Origin: Mytilisepta virgata | Taxonomy: Eukaryota; Mollusca; Bivalvia; Mytilida; Mytilidae | Length of the DNA stretch: 64,000 nt | NCBI GenBank assembly: GCA_028015205.1 | Contig: CM051520.1 | Location: 7,908,501-7,972,500 of the forward strand | Direction: 5' to 3' | In this document: positions 1 through 10,469 of the stretch, piece after piece | How positions within the stretch are numbered: the stretch's first letter is position 1 | How the letters are laid out: each line of letters begins with the position of its first letter | Translations under genes and position numbers: made by a program | The notes under the pieces: generated by a model | The model's database searches: none | The model's input: only the letters and a program-made list of their open reading frames with translations | What the model was told of the DNA's origin: nothing

Positions 1-610
1 GGGTATTTCCGTATTTGGTTATTGATTTGGTAAAAAAATTGAAAATTGAATTGAAAACACTTGTAATTATTTTTACAAATACACAAAAGACGTGACTTAT
101 GGATATGTATTGAAATGTTTCCTTGAATTTCGATTTTAGGAGAGTTAACGTAAAATTAAAAAAAATATCGGATGCAGTTGTACATAATACATGTGTGAAT
201 GATTCTACAATATGTGTACAAATTTTTCAATATTTCTCCCTTTTAAGACATTTTCTGGTTGTTCATCACTGACTCTAAACTATTAATTCGACAATGAAGA
301 ATTTATTCTGTTAGTTAACACAATAAATTCAACCTCTTCGTTCCTGTTTTTAGCCTTCTATACAGGTTGTGATGAATGCACGTACTTTAAAGAAAATGTA
401 AACCAGTAGAGTTCAGCTATAGTATAGATGCAGTTATATTAATAACAAGATACTCTATATGAAATATATCAGGATACAAAACTGAATTTTGATTTGCCCT
501 CTTTGCATTTTTAAAAAATTAGTTGCTCCTAAGTTGTTAAAACTACAGCTAGCAGATTCTTCTATCAAAGTCAAGATTTCACGACAATTTACATTTTGTT
601 GTTATGTGTG
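1..610. other. TLR upstream region, no gene seen
   Basis: AT-rich DNA upstream of the TLR coding exon. No coding potential or recognisable repeat was seen. It may hold the 5'-UTR intron and promoter, but no core promoter motif is convincing. Confidence 0.5.
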
Positions 611-637
611 CTAACTGATAATTTATTTCGTTACAGA
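611..637 (+). promoter_or_regulatory. Probable 5'-UTR intron 3' splice site of the TLR gene
   Basis: A CTAAC branch-point-like sequence at 611-615 is followed by a T-rich stretch and CAG ending at 636, thirteen bases before the ATG at 650. This arrangement suggests the coding exon is preceded by a non-coding first exon. The matching donor was not identified; it may lie in the first 600 bases or outside the window. Confidence 0.5.
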
Positions 638-649
638 ATAAAACCAATC

Positions 650-2749
650 ATGACAGTAAAATCGAGTTTGAGTTTAGTAACATTGTCATCTGTGTTGATA
701 ATCGTAAAGTCCGAAATGCAAGCATGTCCGAAAGATTGTTCATGTTTTAACACTACAGTGAATTGTAGTCGTGTCGTTGGTCTCAATTATATACCTAGAC
801 TTCCTCAAGATACCACACGATTGATATTTATAGGCAACAAACTGTCCAGTGTCAAGAGAGAAACATTTTACAACATAACACAACTTAACCTTCTTGAGCT
901 AAATCTCCCATATAACAAAATTGAAAATATTTCCACAGACGCTATGTCCGAATTAAAGCACATACAGAAGATAGACCTCAGTGGAAATGCTGGACTTGGT
1001 GTTCATGATGTAGCAGGTGCGCTGCGAAAAATATCATCTGTCAACTTAAGTGTTATAGCCTTGAACAGTATGGGTTGGAAAGTGGACCCAAACCCTATAT
1101 TTGAAGCTCTATCAACGCCCTCCTTTAAGATACGATTATTAAATATGACTAATATGGAATTAAGAACGCTTAATTTTTCAGCCATTGCAAAATATTTACC
1201 AGAGCTTGAAATCCTGAACCTCAAATTTAACAGCATTGACAATTTAATTCCTGGAAACTTATTCCATTTAAAAAGTCTCCACTTGGCTTTCAACTACATA
1301 GAATTAGAAGAAGGATTTTTTGGCAGAGACCCGCATTGCTTGTTTCCAAATTTGGAATTTCTTGGCTTGAAGTCTAATTTTGTTAACTATTTTGAAGGTC
1401 GTTTTTCATGTTTGAAAAATCTCCGAATACTAAAACTTGGTAAGAACCCCGTGAAACATATTCTCAATGATACATTTTCTCAATTGAATTCTTTAGAAAA
1501 ACTAAGTATAACTAATATAGGTCGCAGACTATATTTCATCGATAAATTTGCCTTCAGAAGCAAAACATTGAAAATGTTAAATTTCTCCGGAAATTATTTT
1601 AATTTCAGTCCGCAAAGTATGAAATATTTCCACTTTTATCCAGACAATATATTTAACCATTCGCAAAATTTGGAAACTTTAATTTTAAGTGAAAACAAGT
1701 TTTATTTTGACAGCCACGATATCTTATTAAGAATGCTCATTCCTCTACAAAAACTGAAGTCTTTGACATTACAGCATTGCGCACTTACAGTGGTACCTGT
1801 CGGAATATTTTATAATCTACCAAACTTGCGAATGCTCGATTTGTCACGAAATCATATCAAGGCGTGGGATGGAAAAGAAGTATTCCAAAATACTACATCC
1901 ATTGAGCTTTTAAATCTTAATTTGAACTACGTAAGCTCTTTCAAAGAATCGCTCTTTCCAGTTCCACTGAGAAAACATATAAAATTTATAAACCTTGCTG
2001 GAAATCCTTTCTCATGTTGTTGCAAAAATCTTTGGCTGCGAAAATGGATCGAGGAAAATCCAAACAAATTCCAACAGTACCCAGAAAGTTACTTTTGTGA
2101 CACTCCACCAGAACTACACCAGACATTTCTTAAAGATTATTTTCCAACTGATGGGGAATGTGAGAGTAGAAATGCGTTAATGATGATAACCACAACCTTG
2201 TCTCTCATTGGTATATTTGTCGTCATCCTTGCAAGTCTCGTCTACAAAGGAAGATGGCACATTCGCCATGCCGTTTATCTCTGTCGCTTGAAAAGGAGAG
2301 GGTATGGCGCAATTGAAGATTGCACGAAATTTTCATATTCAGGTTTTGTGATTTATTGTGAAGACGATAGAGAATGGGTACTACGGAAATTCCTCAAAAT
2401 GGTCGAAATAAACGAGAGACGGCTTTGTATTCATCATAGAGATTTTGAAGTTGGAAAATTAATTATTGACAATATTGCTGAGAGTATAGCGGAGAGTCGA
2501 AAAGTCATTTTGATTTTATCTAATGCGATGATTAAAAGTGATTGGTGTTTATTTGAACTTCGTCTAGCGAATAAAAAGTTTCTACACCGTGAAGACTCTT
2601 TGTTAATCATAATGTTAGAACATGTCCCTAAGAAATACATGCCAAGCTCTTTACATACATTGTTATCGATAGCTACATATCTGCAGTGGTCTGACGACCC
2701 TACAGCTGAAGAAAACTTTTGGAAAAAAGTCAGGAGGGCTGTCACATGA
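650..2749 (+). CDS. Toll-like receptor (LRR ectodomain, TM, TIR)
   Basis: Predicted type I membrane receptor of 699 aa that would sense ligands through leucine-rich repeats and signal through a cytosolic TIR domain (MyD88-type pathway in known TLRs). Seen: a hydrophobic N-terminal signal; an LRR N-cap with CPKDCSC; many LxxLxLxxN repeats; a Cys-rich LRR C-cap (NPFSCCCKNLW) near residues 451-505; a membrane segment near 508-531; and a TIR domain near 562-699 with box 1 (YSGFVIYCEDD), box 2 (LCIHHRDFEVG) and a terminal FW. One C-terminal LRR cap places it among the single-cysteine-cluster TLRs. The open frame runs upstream to 596, but CTAAC and a pyrimidine/CAG acceptor end at 636, so the ATG at 650 is preferred and the upstream 18 codons are probably intronic. 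Oddity: box 2 has RDFEVG where most TLRs have RDxxPG; the BB-loop proline is Val601. The family call is secure; the start and any ligand are inferred. Confidence 0.95.
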   Translation: MTVKSSLSLVTLSSVLIIVKSEMQACPKDCSCFNTTVNCSRVVGLNYIPRLPQDTTRLIFIGNKLSSVKRETFYNITQLNLLELNLPYNKIENISTDAMSELKHIQKIDLSGNAGLGVHDVAGALRKISSVNLSVIALNSMGWKVDPNPIFEALSTPSFKIRLLNMTNMELRTLNFSAIAKYLPELEILNLKFNSIDNLIPGNLFHLKSLHLAFNYIELEEGFFGRDPHCLFPNLEFLGLKSNFVNYFEGRFSCLKNLRILKLGKNPVKHILNDTFSQLNSLEKLSITNIGRRLYFIDKFAFRSKTLKMLNFSGNYFNFSPQSMKYFHFYPDNIFNHSQNLETLILSENKFYFDSHDILLRMLIPLQKLKSLTLQHCALTVVPVGIFYNLPNLRMLDLSRNHIKAWDGKEVFQNTTSIELLNLNLNYVSSFKESLFPVPLRKHIKFINLAGNPFSCCCKNLWLRKWIEENPNKFQQYPESYFCDTPPELHQTFLKDYFPTDGECESRNALMMITTTLSLIGIFVVILASLVYKGRWHIRHAVYLCRLKRRGYGAIEDCTKFSYSGFVIYCEDDREWVLRKFLKMVEINERRLCIHHRDFEVGKLIIDNIAESIAESRKVILILSNAMIKSDWCLFELRLANKKFLHREDSLLIIMLEHVPKKYMPSSLHTLLSIATYLQWSDDPTAEENFWKKVRRAVT

Positions 2750-2944
2750 CTTCATACAATCATTTGAGCTGTTTGAATGGTCATATTGATGAAATATTGC
2801 AGTGAAAGACAACATTCGTCAATGCTACATGCGCTTTTGTTAAGAGGAAAATATCGAATTTGATAGCAATAATGTTATCAATTCCTACACCGATCTATAT
2901 GTTCAAATTTCATGTCAGCTTCATTTATTTAACAACGTTTACAT

Positions 2945-3140
2945 TTTTATAGTGATCCCGTTGTTTATTCTTTGTTTTCATCTGTTTATTCACAGGAGTA
3001 AGTGTAAAGATTAAATAGTTATAATGATTTTAATAGTGATCCCGTATTTCTGGTTTTGAGCTGATATTTATTGCTTGTTTACATTTGTTTATTCATAGGA
3101 CTAAGTGTAGAGATTAAATACTTATAACGATTTTTAAGGT
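2945..3140. repeat. Two-unit tandem duplication, about 90-100 bp
   Basis: Two adjacent diverged copies start with ATAGTGATCCCGT (near 2950 and 3034). Each runs through TGTTTATTCA, then AGTGTA and GATTAAAT, to an ATTTTTA/ATTTTAA end. They lie just downstream of the TLR coding exon, possibly within its 3' UTR. Confidence 0.6.
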
Positions 3141-3640
3141 ATTCGGACCATACTTGACCATGTGATTATTCCAAATATCCCGGATGTTCCATGTAATTTA
3201 ATGACAATGACCTCTGTATTCGTCGGTAAACATCGGAAACACTATATATAACTTCGAAGTATTTTTCAACTTGGGAAAGATGGGTCTATGGAATTTATGG
3301 ATTGTGTTTTGCTGCACTTTTTTCCAAAAAGAAGAAATATAGCTTACCATAATTATCTATTATGGACCGAATAAATCAAATACACCTCATTCTATATATG
3401 TCTGTCCCAAGCCAAGATCCCGTATTTCTAGCGTTTTTTTGGTTCTTGCGTACTTTTTATTATGTTTTTACTGGAATACATTTATTTATTTGGGATCTGT
3501 GAATTTTATACCATCTTTTTCGGGACAATTTAGTGTTTGTGGATTGTTGTTCTTTAGTTTGAACTTACTTATTTATAGTCATGATAGTGGATTGGGAAAT
3601 AAGTTATACCAACTTATACTAATCCTTCTCCACTTTACAG

Positions 3641-3878
3641 CTCCGACAATGGCCCCTATAGCTGCATTTTAGCCTACTGTTTTTCCACATCTACAGATGA
3701 GTCTTAAACGTGTTAAGGGTGTTGCACTCCCTTAACACGGGACAGCCATTTTTCAGCCCCATCCGAAAAATGGCTGTCCCGTGTTAAGGGAGTGCAACAC
3801 CCTTAACACGTTTAAGACTCATCTGTAGATGTGGAAAAACAGTAGGCTAAAATGCAGCTATAGGGGCCATTGTCGGAG
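3641..3878. repeat. Perfect inverted repeat, 114-nt arms, 10-nt loop
   Basis: Bases 3641-3754 are the exact reverse complement of 3765-3878, with a 10-base spacer (AGCCCCATCC) at 3755-3764. I read the arms base by base and found no mismatch. The right arm directly abuts a tRNA-like SINE head on the - strand, so the arm sequence is probably the SINE body, and the left arm an inverted copy of it. Perfect arms suggest a young event or gene conversion. Confidence 0.9.
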
Positions 3879-3978
3879 GGTGTCGCTTTGATCCCTGAAA
3901 TTTTCACCCCTAACGGGAATTGAACCAGTGACCTTTGGCTTCGTAGTCCGATGATATAACCGCTACACCACGACGACC
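3879..3978 (-). mobile_element. tRNA-derived SINE head
   Basis: Read on the - strand from 3978, the sequence has a pol III A box (TGGTGTAGCGG) and a B box (GGTTCAATTCC) at tRNA-like spacing and an anticodon-arm-like segment CTACGAA. It is followed by a non-tRNA body that continues into the inverted repeat at 3641-3878. The acceptor stem does not close like a working tRNA, so it is called a SINE rather than a tRNA gene. Confidence 0.75.
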
Positions 3979-6640
3979 TTTAAACTGTTTATGAAACATG
4001 TGATATTAAACATGTTGCTCTTTGTTGTGACCCCAAGATATAATCATTCTTTACCATGTTCAATCCTATAGGATTTTTTTTTTTTATTAAAGCTCCATAT
4101 TATTTTAAGTTTATATTATTTTAAAGTGCAATCTGCATGATCTGTGTATAGTAAATATTTATGTATAACTTGGTCTTAATTACGTGAATGATGATGTTTG
4201 CATATTTTTGCAGATTTTACTTTGTTTTTTCTTCTTCATTCGACGAGAAAAAAAAAGAGAAAGAAGATGGACACTTTTAGAAGTATCAACATCTAAAAAG
4301 ATTTACCTACAATTATTTACAAAACTCATTACAAAACATTCTCTGTAAATTGAATAAAATCACATATTTCCAAGCGTGTTTCCAAAGCATTAATGTACTT
4401 AAATCCTCACGCAGACATATGGTACTACATAGGTCATTAAAATACCGTAGGCTTATCTAATTACACATAACTAAGAAGGTTGATAAAATTAGATTGTTAG
4501 TTTTATACATCTTTGATGTTTGAAAGACCTCGATGGGTCAATGATATTTTATTTAACGTTGCGTCTAAACAGGTTATTAAGCTCATATTGCCAGACACAT
4601 TTTTATTTTGTAATTTCGTTTTCACCTTTTCTTCTTTTTACATTAAATCGAACAAATAAGATATTAAAGCTGCCAATTTATTTTCTTGAAAGTTTTCAAT
4701 TTTTACATATTATATTTTTACATTCTTTAGTTTCTCAATTATGTATATGTAATTAGTGGATATACACATAATTTGTTTGCGTTTGCAGATTAATTTTCAT
4801 TCGTGATATTCAATCTACCCGAATGAAAACGGAGATGTCACAGTTTTATTGATCTCTAATATTTAAAACAAGAGAAAAAAAACATATATAATAAATATTT
4901 TATCTTGTTCATATAGTTAGGTCTCTTTTCTTGACATTGACAAAGAGAGACAACTAGAAAATATAATATTACAAACGTGATACTGTACCGTATCTTGAGT
5001 ATGGTTTTTACGTGCTGCATATACAATGTACCTGAATGATATTTAACAAAAAGTCATTTTATTATTGAAGAGGTGCTTCATCAGATACATGTACAGTGTA
5101 TATATTTATGAGTAATAACGACTTGATTTACTAGATTTTTCGACGAGCGAAGCGAGGAGGGAAATTTTTTTGTGGTAAAATTACCGAAAAATTCAGATTT
5201 CAAGCTAAAAATCCTATTTTTTCAATTTTAGTGGGGGGCGTACGCCGGTTCTGCCCCCTATGAATCCGCGCCTGGGAGGTTTGGTATCTCAGCTAACATT
5301 AAACAATGTGACATGCTCATGTCATAGCTTTATAATCTTCATAAATTTGTTTACTGGACAAGAGTTCCAGTGTCTTAAGGCATGATGCAAGGAAGGTCTA
5401 GCTCCTTATTGTGATGTGATTATGGCATATTTAATATTTTCATTAGAAGTTGAAAGTGTTGGCAAATTTAATGTTATATAACCTTTGATTTGTGTTAAGT
5501 CTCTTCTCTAATATTTCTTTAATTACTTCACTGAAGATTTTTCAAAGAATGTATCTCTAAACGTTCCTTTAGATAATTTATACTTCAAATATCAATGAGT
5601 TAGTACACGTAGTGTAAACAGCAATTGAATTATTAACCCTTTCTTTTCGTTCACTGCCAATTTACAATTTTGTTAGACAATTTGTCTCGTAAAAGAGCTA
5701 TATAAATGCTGAGAGGCCTCATTTTTGTTAATTGCAGATCTATGATAAAACATTCTTGAAATATTCTGTTATGAGAGAACTTTTTTTTAAGACATGATTG
5801 TTGAGAACCCTTCATGTTTAAAGCTGTTCAAGCATTTTTTTCTTTTTTTTAAATGCATCAAAAAGGTAAATCAGGTAAGCAAAAAAATATATAATTAAAA
5901 TACAAATGTTGTAATAATCAACATCATGTGCTGCAGTCTTCCGAGTTGGAAAGGTGTTATTTTCTTAATGAAGTTATATCTTTATATTGTGGATCTAACA
6001 GAGTAGTCTTATACAGGCAAAGAAGCCAAAGATGTCACAACAGCGTGAGTTCGGGTTCCGTTGAAGGAACGACAATCTAACACTTTGGTTGAACTTTAGG
6101 CTATATATATATATTCCATGTCGATTCAATGTTAATATAAATAAAAACTATAAATCATAATTCCGGACGTTTCAGCCGGTCGCCGGCTTTCCTCAGCGGA
6201 ATTTATTGTGAGAGTAACTCTTGGTAACATAGATACGTACATGTAACAATAGATGACGTTTTGCGTAACAATAGAGAGAATGAATTACGATACAATAGAA
6301 AATTACTTAGGTAATAACCACAACCGAGGTGATGATTAATACTGATATAAGTTGTACCAATAGCTAGAATAGTGACAAACAATGCAGATTACACTGATTT
6401 TAAAGCTTACTTTATTTACCTTAAAAAATGTAAGGATTAATCATAAGCTTCAACTAGAAAACATCCTAAAATATATTATAGCTGGTTGTGATTTTCTGTC
6501 AAATTACAAAATGGTTGCATGAAAAAAAGTTTACAACCGTGTATAACTTGATCTCCTAAATGTTGATGAGTGTTAAAGTACTTATATGTAGACATATTCT
6601 CAATATCTTAACGAAACTGATATTGTTATCTATTATTATT
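3979..6640. other. Intergenic DNA, no host gene seen
   Basis: AT-rich, with short ORFs only. Near 5141-5280 there is a fragment with GACGAGCGAAGCGAGGAG and a GGGGGG/GCGCC segment that looks like a dispersed-repeat end. Nothing else could be supported. Confidence 0.5.
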
Positions 6641-6647
6641 TCTATAG

Positions 6648-6932
6648 AAATTACCAGTATTTAGCAAAATTCAAAAATAATAGAATTACTAAGGGTTCAT
6701 TCCTTGTATTGCACATGGTAGATCTCCTCAGCTGAAATTTGGCTTCCTATTTCGGTATTTTTTGTTATGAGTACTTCTTGTTTTAAAATAAGTTTGGTTT
6801 TTGGTCTTCCAAATGTTTCGGTTTTAATGCTGTTGATGAGAGGTAACTCCTTGAAATGCGTCGTATACAGCATAGTATAAATTTACTATATCGAATATTA
6901 GTATCTTTGGATTGTTATTTTTTTTCTATAAA
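6648..6932 (+). mobile_element. Retrozyme-like hammerhead repeat, copy 1 (single unit)
   Basis: One unit of the repeat family also found at 43.1, 51.8, 58.9 and 60.9 kb. It runs from ACCAGTATTTAGCAAAATTC through GGTTTTTGGTCTTCCAAATG to the shared end TTTGGATTGTTATTTT. The hammerhead motif lies at 6827-6873. Confidence 0.7.
6827..6873 (+). ncRNA. Hammerhead ribozyme motif, type I, decayed (C3 to U)
   Basis: Stem I ATGCTG/CAGCAT, stem II GAGG-UAACU-CCUU, GAAA, and stem III AUGC-GUC-GUAU with an AUA cleavage site are all present. The first core base is changed (UUGAUGA instead of CUGAUGA), which should abolish or greatly reduce cleavage. Confidence 0.6.
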
Positions 6933-7115
6933 TTTCACAGTTTACAGAACGCCCGAAGCGTAAAAGGTATCGGACTAAGTGTCATTATAAAAATAATACA
7001 TTTGTATCATCTGTTTAAAGTCGTTAGTTGAAATTAAAATGGATGACATATTATCAATGGACCAAATATAAGAGGTATAGTTATATGGAGTAGGAAGCGG
7101 CAGACATGATCACAT

Positions 7116-7476
7116 GTATGGATGACGGATGAATTATTGTTTAACGTCCAGTGGCAACCAGGTGCATATCAGGACGAGAACATGTTGATATGATAATGAA
7201 TATTATCCCTGCTTTGTACTAGACCGACACGCTAAGTCGGATTTTTAATGTGCTAGTTCACGAGATAACTGTCCGCAGGAAGACATATCACCTCACTCGG
7301 ACACATTATACTGACTCCGAGCCGACCAGTCTTTGCTCTTACTCCTAGATGCCGCGTGCTTGGCGGAGAAGCAGCAAATACCAATTTTAATGTCTTTGGT
7401 TTGACCCAGCCGGGGATCGAACCCGCGACCTTCCGCACTCAGGGCGAGCACGCTACCACGAGACCATCGAGGCGGT
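7116..7476 (-). mobile_element. tRNA-derived SINE, full-length copy
   Basis: On the - strand from 7476, a tRNA-like head contains GTGGTCTCGTGGTAGCGTG and the B box GGGTTCGATCC. A body of about 280 nt follows and ends in GTTAAACAATAATTCATCC. A second, closely similar copy lies in the opposite orientation at 27359-27716. The short ORFs here are non-coding SINE sequence. Confidence 0.85.
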
Positions 7477-7567
7477 TTCATAACAATCGTAAAAGTAAAA
7501 TAAAGTAAATTAAAATGAAAAAAGGGGTGAAGAAGTACATGTACATGGATGAATTTATCTGTATTTG

Positions 7568-7906
7568 ATCACAATGGGCGTCATCATGACTTGGTTGACA
7601 GGTATGAAAAAAGCGTTTCCCAAATGAAAATGGACCTGTTCCATTGATATTATCCCTTCCTCATACCGGATTTGACATGGGCAGCATGGCGGGTGTCCTG
7701 CAGGAAGCAGAGACTGCTTACTCTTCCGGAGCACCTGAGTCTACCCCCAGTTTTTTGGTGGGGTCCATGTTGTTTATATGTTTTTAGTTTTTAATTGTAG
7801 TGCATGTATTGTTTTGGTCTTGTCGTCGTTGTTCTCCAGAGTTTGTCAGTTGTTACGATTTTTCTCTCCTTCGAATATCCCTTTGGTATTTCTTGACTTT
7901 ACTTAA
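7568..7906 (+). mobile_element. Retroelement 3' end (RT C-terminus remnant plus 3' UTR), copy R1
   Basis: Contains the decayed coding end shared by the family (GTCATCATGACTTGGTTGACAG, which corresponds to the GRHxDLVDR-type segment of the RT protein), then the shared 3' UTR ending CCCTTTGGTATTTCTTGACT. It is truncated at its 5' end, as usual for target-primed retrotransposons. The intact segment of the family is at 48368-48850. Confidence 0.7.
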
Positions 7907-7909
7907 CAA

Positions 7910-9940
7910 AGTCGAAATTCGCATATGATTTAATGTATAATTTTTAAAATAAAAACAAAAAATAAAAAGCAAAATATGTTATTGTTGTTCTTTAACAATA
8001 GAGTTTTTATGTTGAATCTGTTGAGTATTTGCCACCGAGATACCACTGTTAGTAGATTTTACGTACCCGATGATATCATTTTGTAGTCCTGGTTTTGGCA
8101 TTCACATGACGTTTGGATAAACATGTATATGTTCAAAATTTTCGGTTGATAAATTTCGAAATAATGCTGAAAGTAGGATTGAATTTACATGTATCTAATC
8201 TGTTTCATGAAGTTTGACTTCCCTGGTGAGGTTCCTTTGATTGTATCGCTGACAATGTTTTAGTGATTGTCTTTTTTCTTCCCAAAATATTAGAAATATT
8301 AGACCTGGCATCATCGTATACCCATGTTCTCTGCATTCAATTTGTACCAAAGAGTATTTATTACAGACATATTATTAAAAAGTAAGGAAATTTATTTTAC
8401 TAATGTCTTAGTTAAAATATCGGCCAAATAATACAGATCGAAATCAATGCATGACAAACTCATAATAATGGTAAATAACAAACAAATGCCACGAGGAAAC
8501 ACGTTAACCAAAAGAATCAAAAACGTATAATAAACTTAACTAAAGTTAAAATTGAAAGATTGTTCAATTATTGGAACACTAGCCTGTCAACAGGGTAGTG
8601 AGTTCAAATCCAGATCGTGACGTAGATATCTGGTTCTTACCAGGTACCCCAGCTTCCTCCGTAAAAAAAAAATGGCCGCTAAGATATACATGTAGCCAGT
8701 TGAGCTGAAAGTGGCTTAAGACCTCAATAAACCAGACCAACACAGAAAATAAGTCATAACTTGTATTAGGGTTCCATAGTTCTATTGAATACCTCACAGC
8801 GATTGTCCGGTTGAAGAACATTACGTGTTGTATTGTGTTAAAGTATTAATTTCCCATATGCATTAACGCAAAATCCGTTTTTCATCTTAATATAACTTAA
8901 CAAAATTTAAAAAAATCAACATATCAACATAACCTATTCCAATGTTGTAGCTACAAGTATATGCAAAGATTTGTTAAGAACATAAAATCTGTTTTTTATA
9001 GTATAATAGACTACATGGTTCTTTTATCATTTATTGCTTTCGTCATATAGAAAAAAGGATGATTGAAAATCGCAAAATCAACGTAAAATGTTCTTTGGCC
9101 TTCATGTAGCACTTTGCTATAAAGCGTTTCAGAGTCAAAAGAAATGTTATTATCATTAACAGTTATCATTGACGAATAACCATATATTTAATATACTTGA
9201 TTTAGGTTTACACGTAGATTATTATGTAATTATATGTTTGTGAACTTCTTGGCATAATCAGAATGGAATTATACACAATTAACTGTGATATATATTTTTT
9301 TTACCAAAAAAGGTAACTTAATTGTCAGGCTTGGGGCCTTTACTTTGATGCTCAATAAGCTCTTTGTTTACAAATTTGGAAAAGTAATCACCAATTTATT
9401 CTTTTCCATATCCCCCCCCCCAAAAATAGATTTTTAATGTCATATTCGTCAAACGGATTTGTCATTCAGACAGATCGAATCGCATATTGCATATAGTCAC
9501 CCAATTTTATTTTTATATCATTTATTCATTTATGTGTGTGTGTTATCAAATTTATGTTAAAACTGTCTCTCAAAGCTTTTCTGACACATAATAAGGGGAC
9601 GTTTTAGTATCGCATTTGACAACAGTTATTAGGAAATCCTAAAAGGGTATATAAGAAGCTACAACCCGAGATATTTTGGTAGGCATTAGACAATGCTTTG
9701 GAAATGGCCCATGAAAAGAAAAGAAGTCGTTTAAAATGGTCCCACATCTTTCAGTTTGTCTAGGACACTCCTCAAGACATTTAAAGGTATTTCTATCTAC
9801 TTGATTGAATGATATCTTAATATCAAATCAAGTCCTATTTTTTTCATGCAGTTCACATGTACATATATAATAATTGAATCTATGTTCAATAAACAGTGAA
9901 AGCTTTATTTCGAAAATAAAATATTTAATACTATAGTATT
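7910..9940. other. Intergenic DNA with one decayed SINE
   Basis: Apart from the SINE relic near 8575-8750, no coding or structural feature could be supported. A short C tract lies at about 9412-9421. Confidence 0.5.
8575..8750 (+). mobile_element. Decayed SINE related to the copy at 16.6 kb
   Basis: Shares GGGTAGTGAGTTC at the head, CCAGGTACCCC.GCTTCCTCC in the middle and a GCTGAAA/TTAA 3' part with the better copy at 16600-16801, but with many substitutions. Confidence 0.6.
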
Positions 9941-10089
9941 ATTAAATGGGTATTTTCATATAAAGCCTTATAGGACAGTCGTATTGGGTCTAGATCATCT
10001 GTATTGCCCCGAGGCAATGCCGATGATCGAGGCCCAATACAACTGCTCGAGGACTTAATACAGGCTTTATATGAAAATACCTATTTAAT
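9941..10089. repeat. Foldback element, imperfect inverted repeat
   Basis: The outer arms 9941-9968 and 10062-10089 match as an inverted repeat with one mismatch in 28. The inner arms (around TATTGGGTCTAGATCATC and GATGATCGAGGCCCAATA) also pair with a few mismatches, giving arms of about 60 nt. It is probably a foldback transposon or MITE. Confidence 0.7.
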
Positions 10090-10098
10090 GACACTTTC

Positions 10099-10467
10099 AT
10101 TAACTAATGACTTAAAATCAAGTTTTTGGGTTTTTTCATTCCATATTTTTCGTACTGATTTGTATTTGTATTGATTTATACTTTCCCATGTAGTATGTTT
10201 TGTTTATCTATTTTCATCTAAGTTTTTGTACGTATTATGTTTTCTGTATCTTTATACTGTTAAATAAGATAGTTTGTACAACAGAACTTTAACACCGGAA
10301 TAAAATTCAACAATAATATCATTTTAAATCGAAAGTTGAAATCCTATATAAGCCCTATATAAATGCCCTGTAATTTCTGTATTGGCCTTGTATAAATGTC
10401 CTGTTCTGTTGAACGTCCATTTATATAAAACGGCCATTCTCTACTGTATTTTAAGTCATTAGTTAAT
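10099..10467. mobile_element. MITE-like element with perfect 20-bp terminal inverted repeats
   Basis: ATTAACTAATGACTTAAAAT at 10099-10118 is the exact reverse complement of 10448-10467. The internal AT-rich stretch of about 330 nt has no coding capacity. No clear target-site duplication was seen. It starts only 9 bases after the foldback element, so the two may be one composite. Confidence 0.5.
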
Positions 10468-10469
10468 AA

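Noticed and set aside
596..649. Upstream 18 codons of the TLR frame as real N-terminus
   Set aside because: A branch-point-like CTAAC and a CAG acceptor lie inside this stretch, and the signal peptide starting at the ATG at 650 is more typical.
2434..2745. 103-aa minus-strand ORF under the TIR domain
   Set aside because: Shadow of the TLR coding exon with no independent signal.
3690..3720. Hammerhead-like ATGAGTC...AAAC in the inverted-repeat arm
   Set aside because: The core CUGA is absent (CAGATGAG) and no stem I or III pairing fits.
3879..3978. Functional tRNA gene (Arg-like anticodon)
   Set aside because: The A and B boxes are good but the acceptor stem does not close and a non-tRNA body follows, so it is a SINE head.
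7253..7481. Two overlapping minus-strand ORFs of about 60 aa
   Set aside because: They lie wholly inside a tRNA-derived SINE whose second copy (27376-27576) gives the same shadow peptide in the other orientation.
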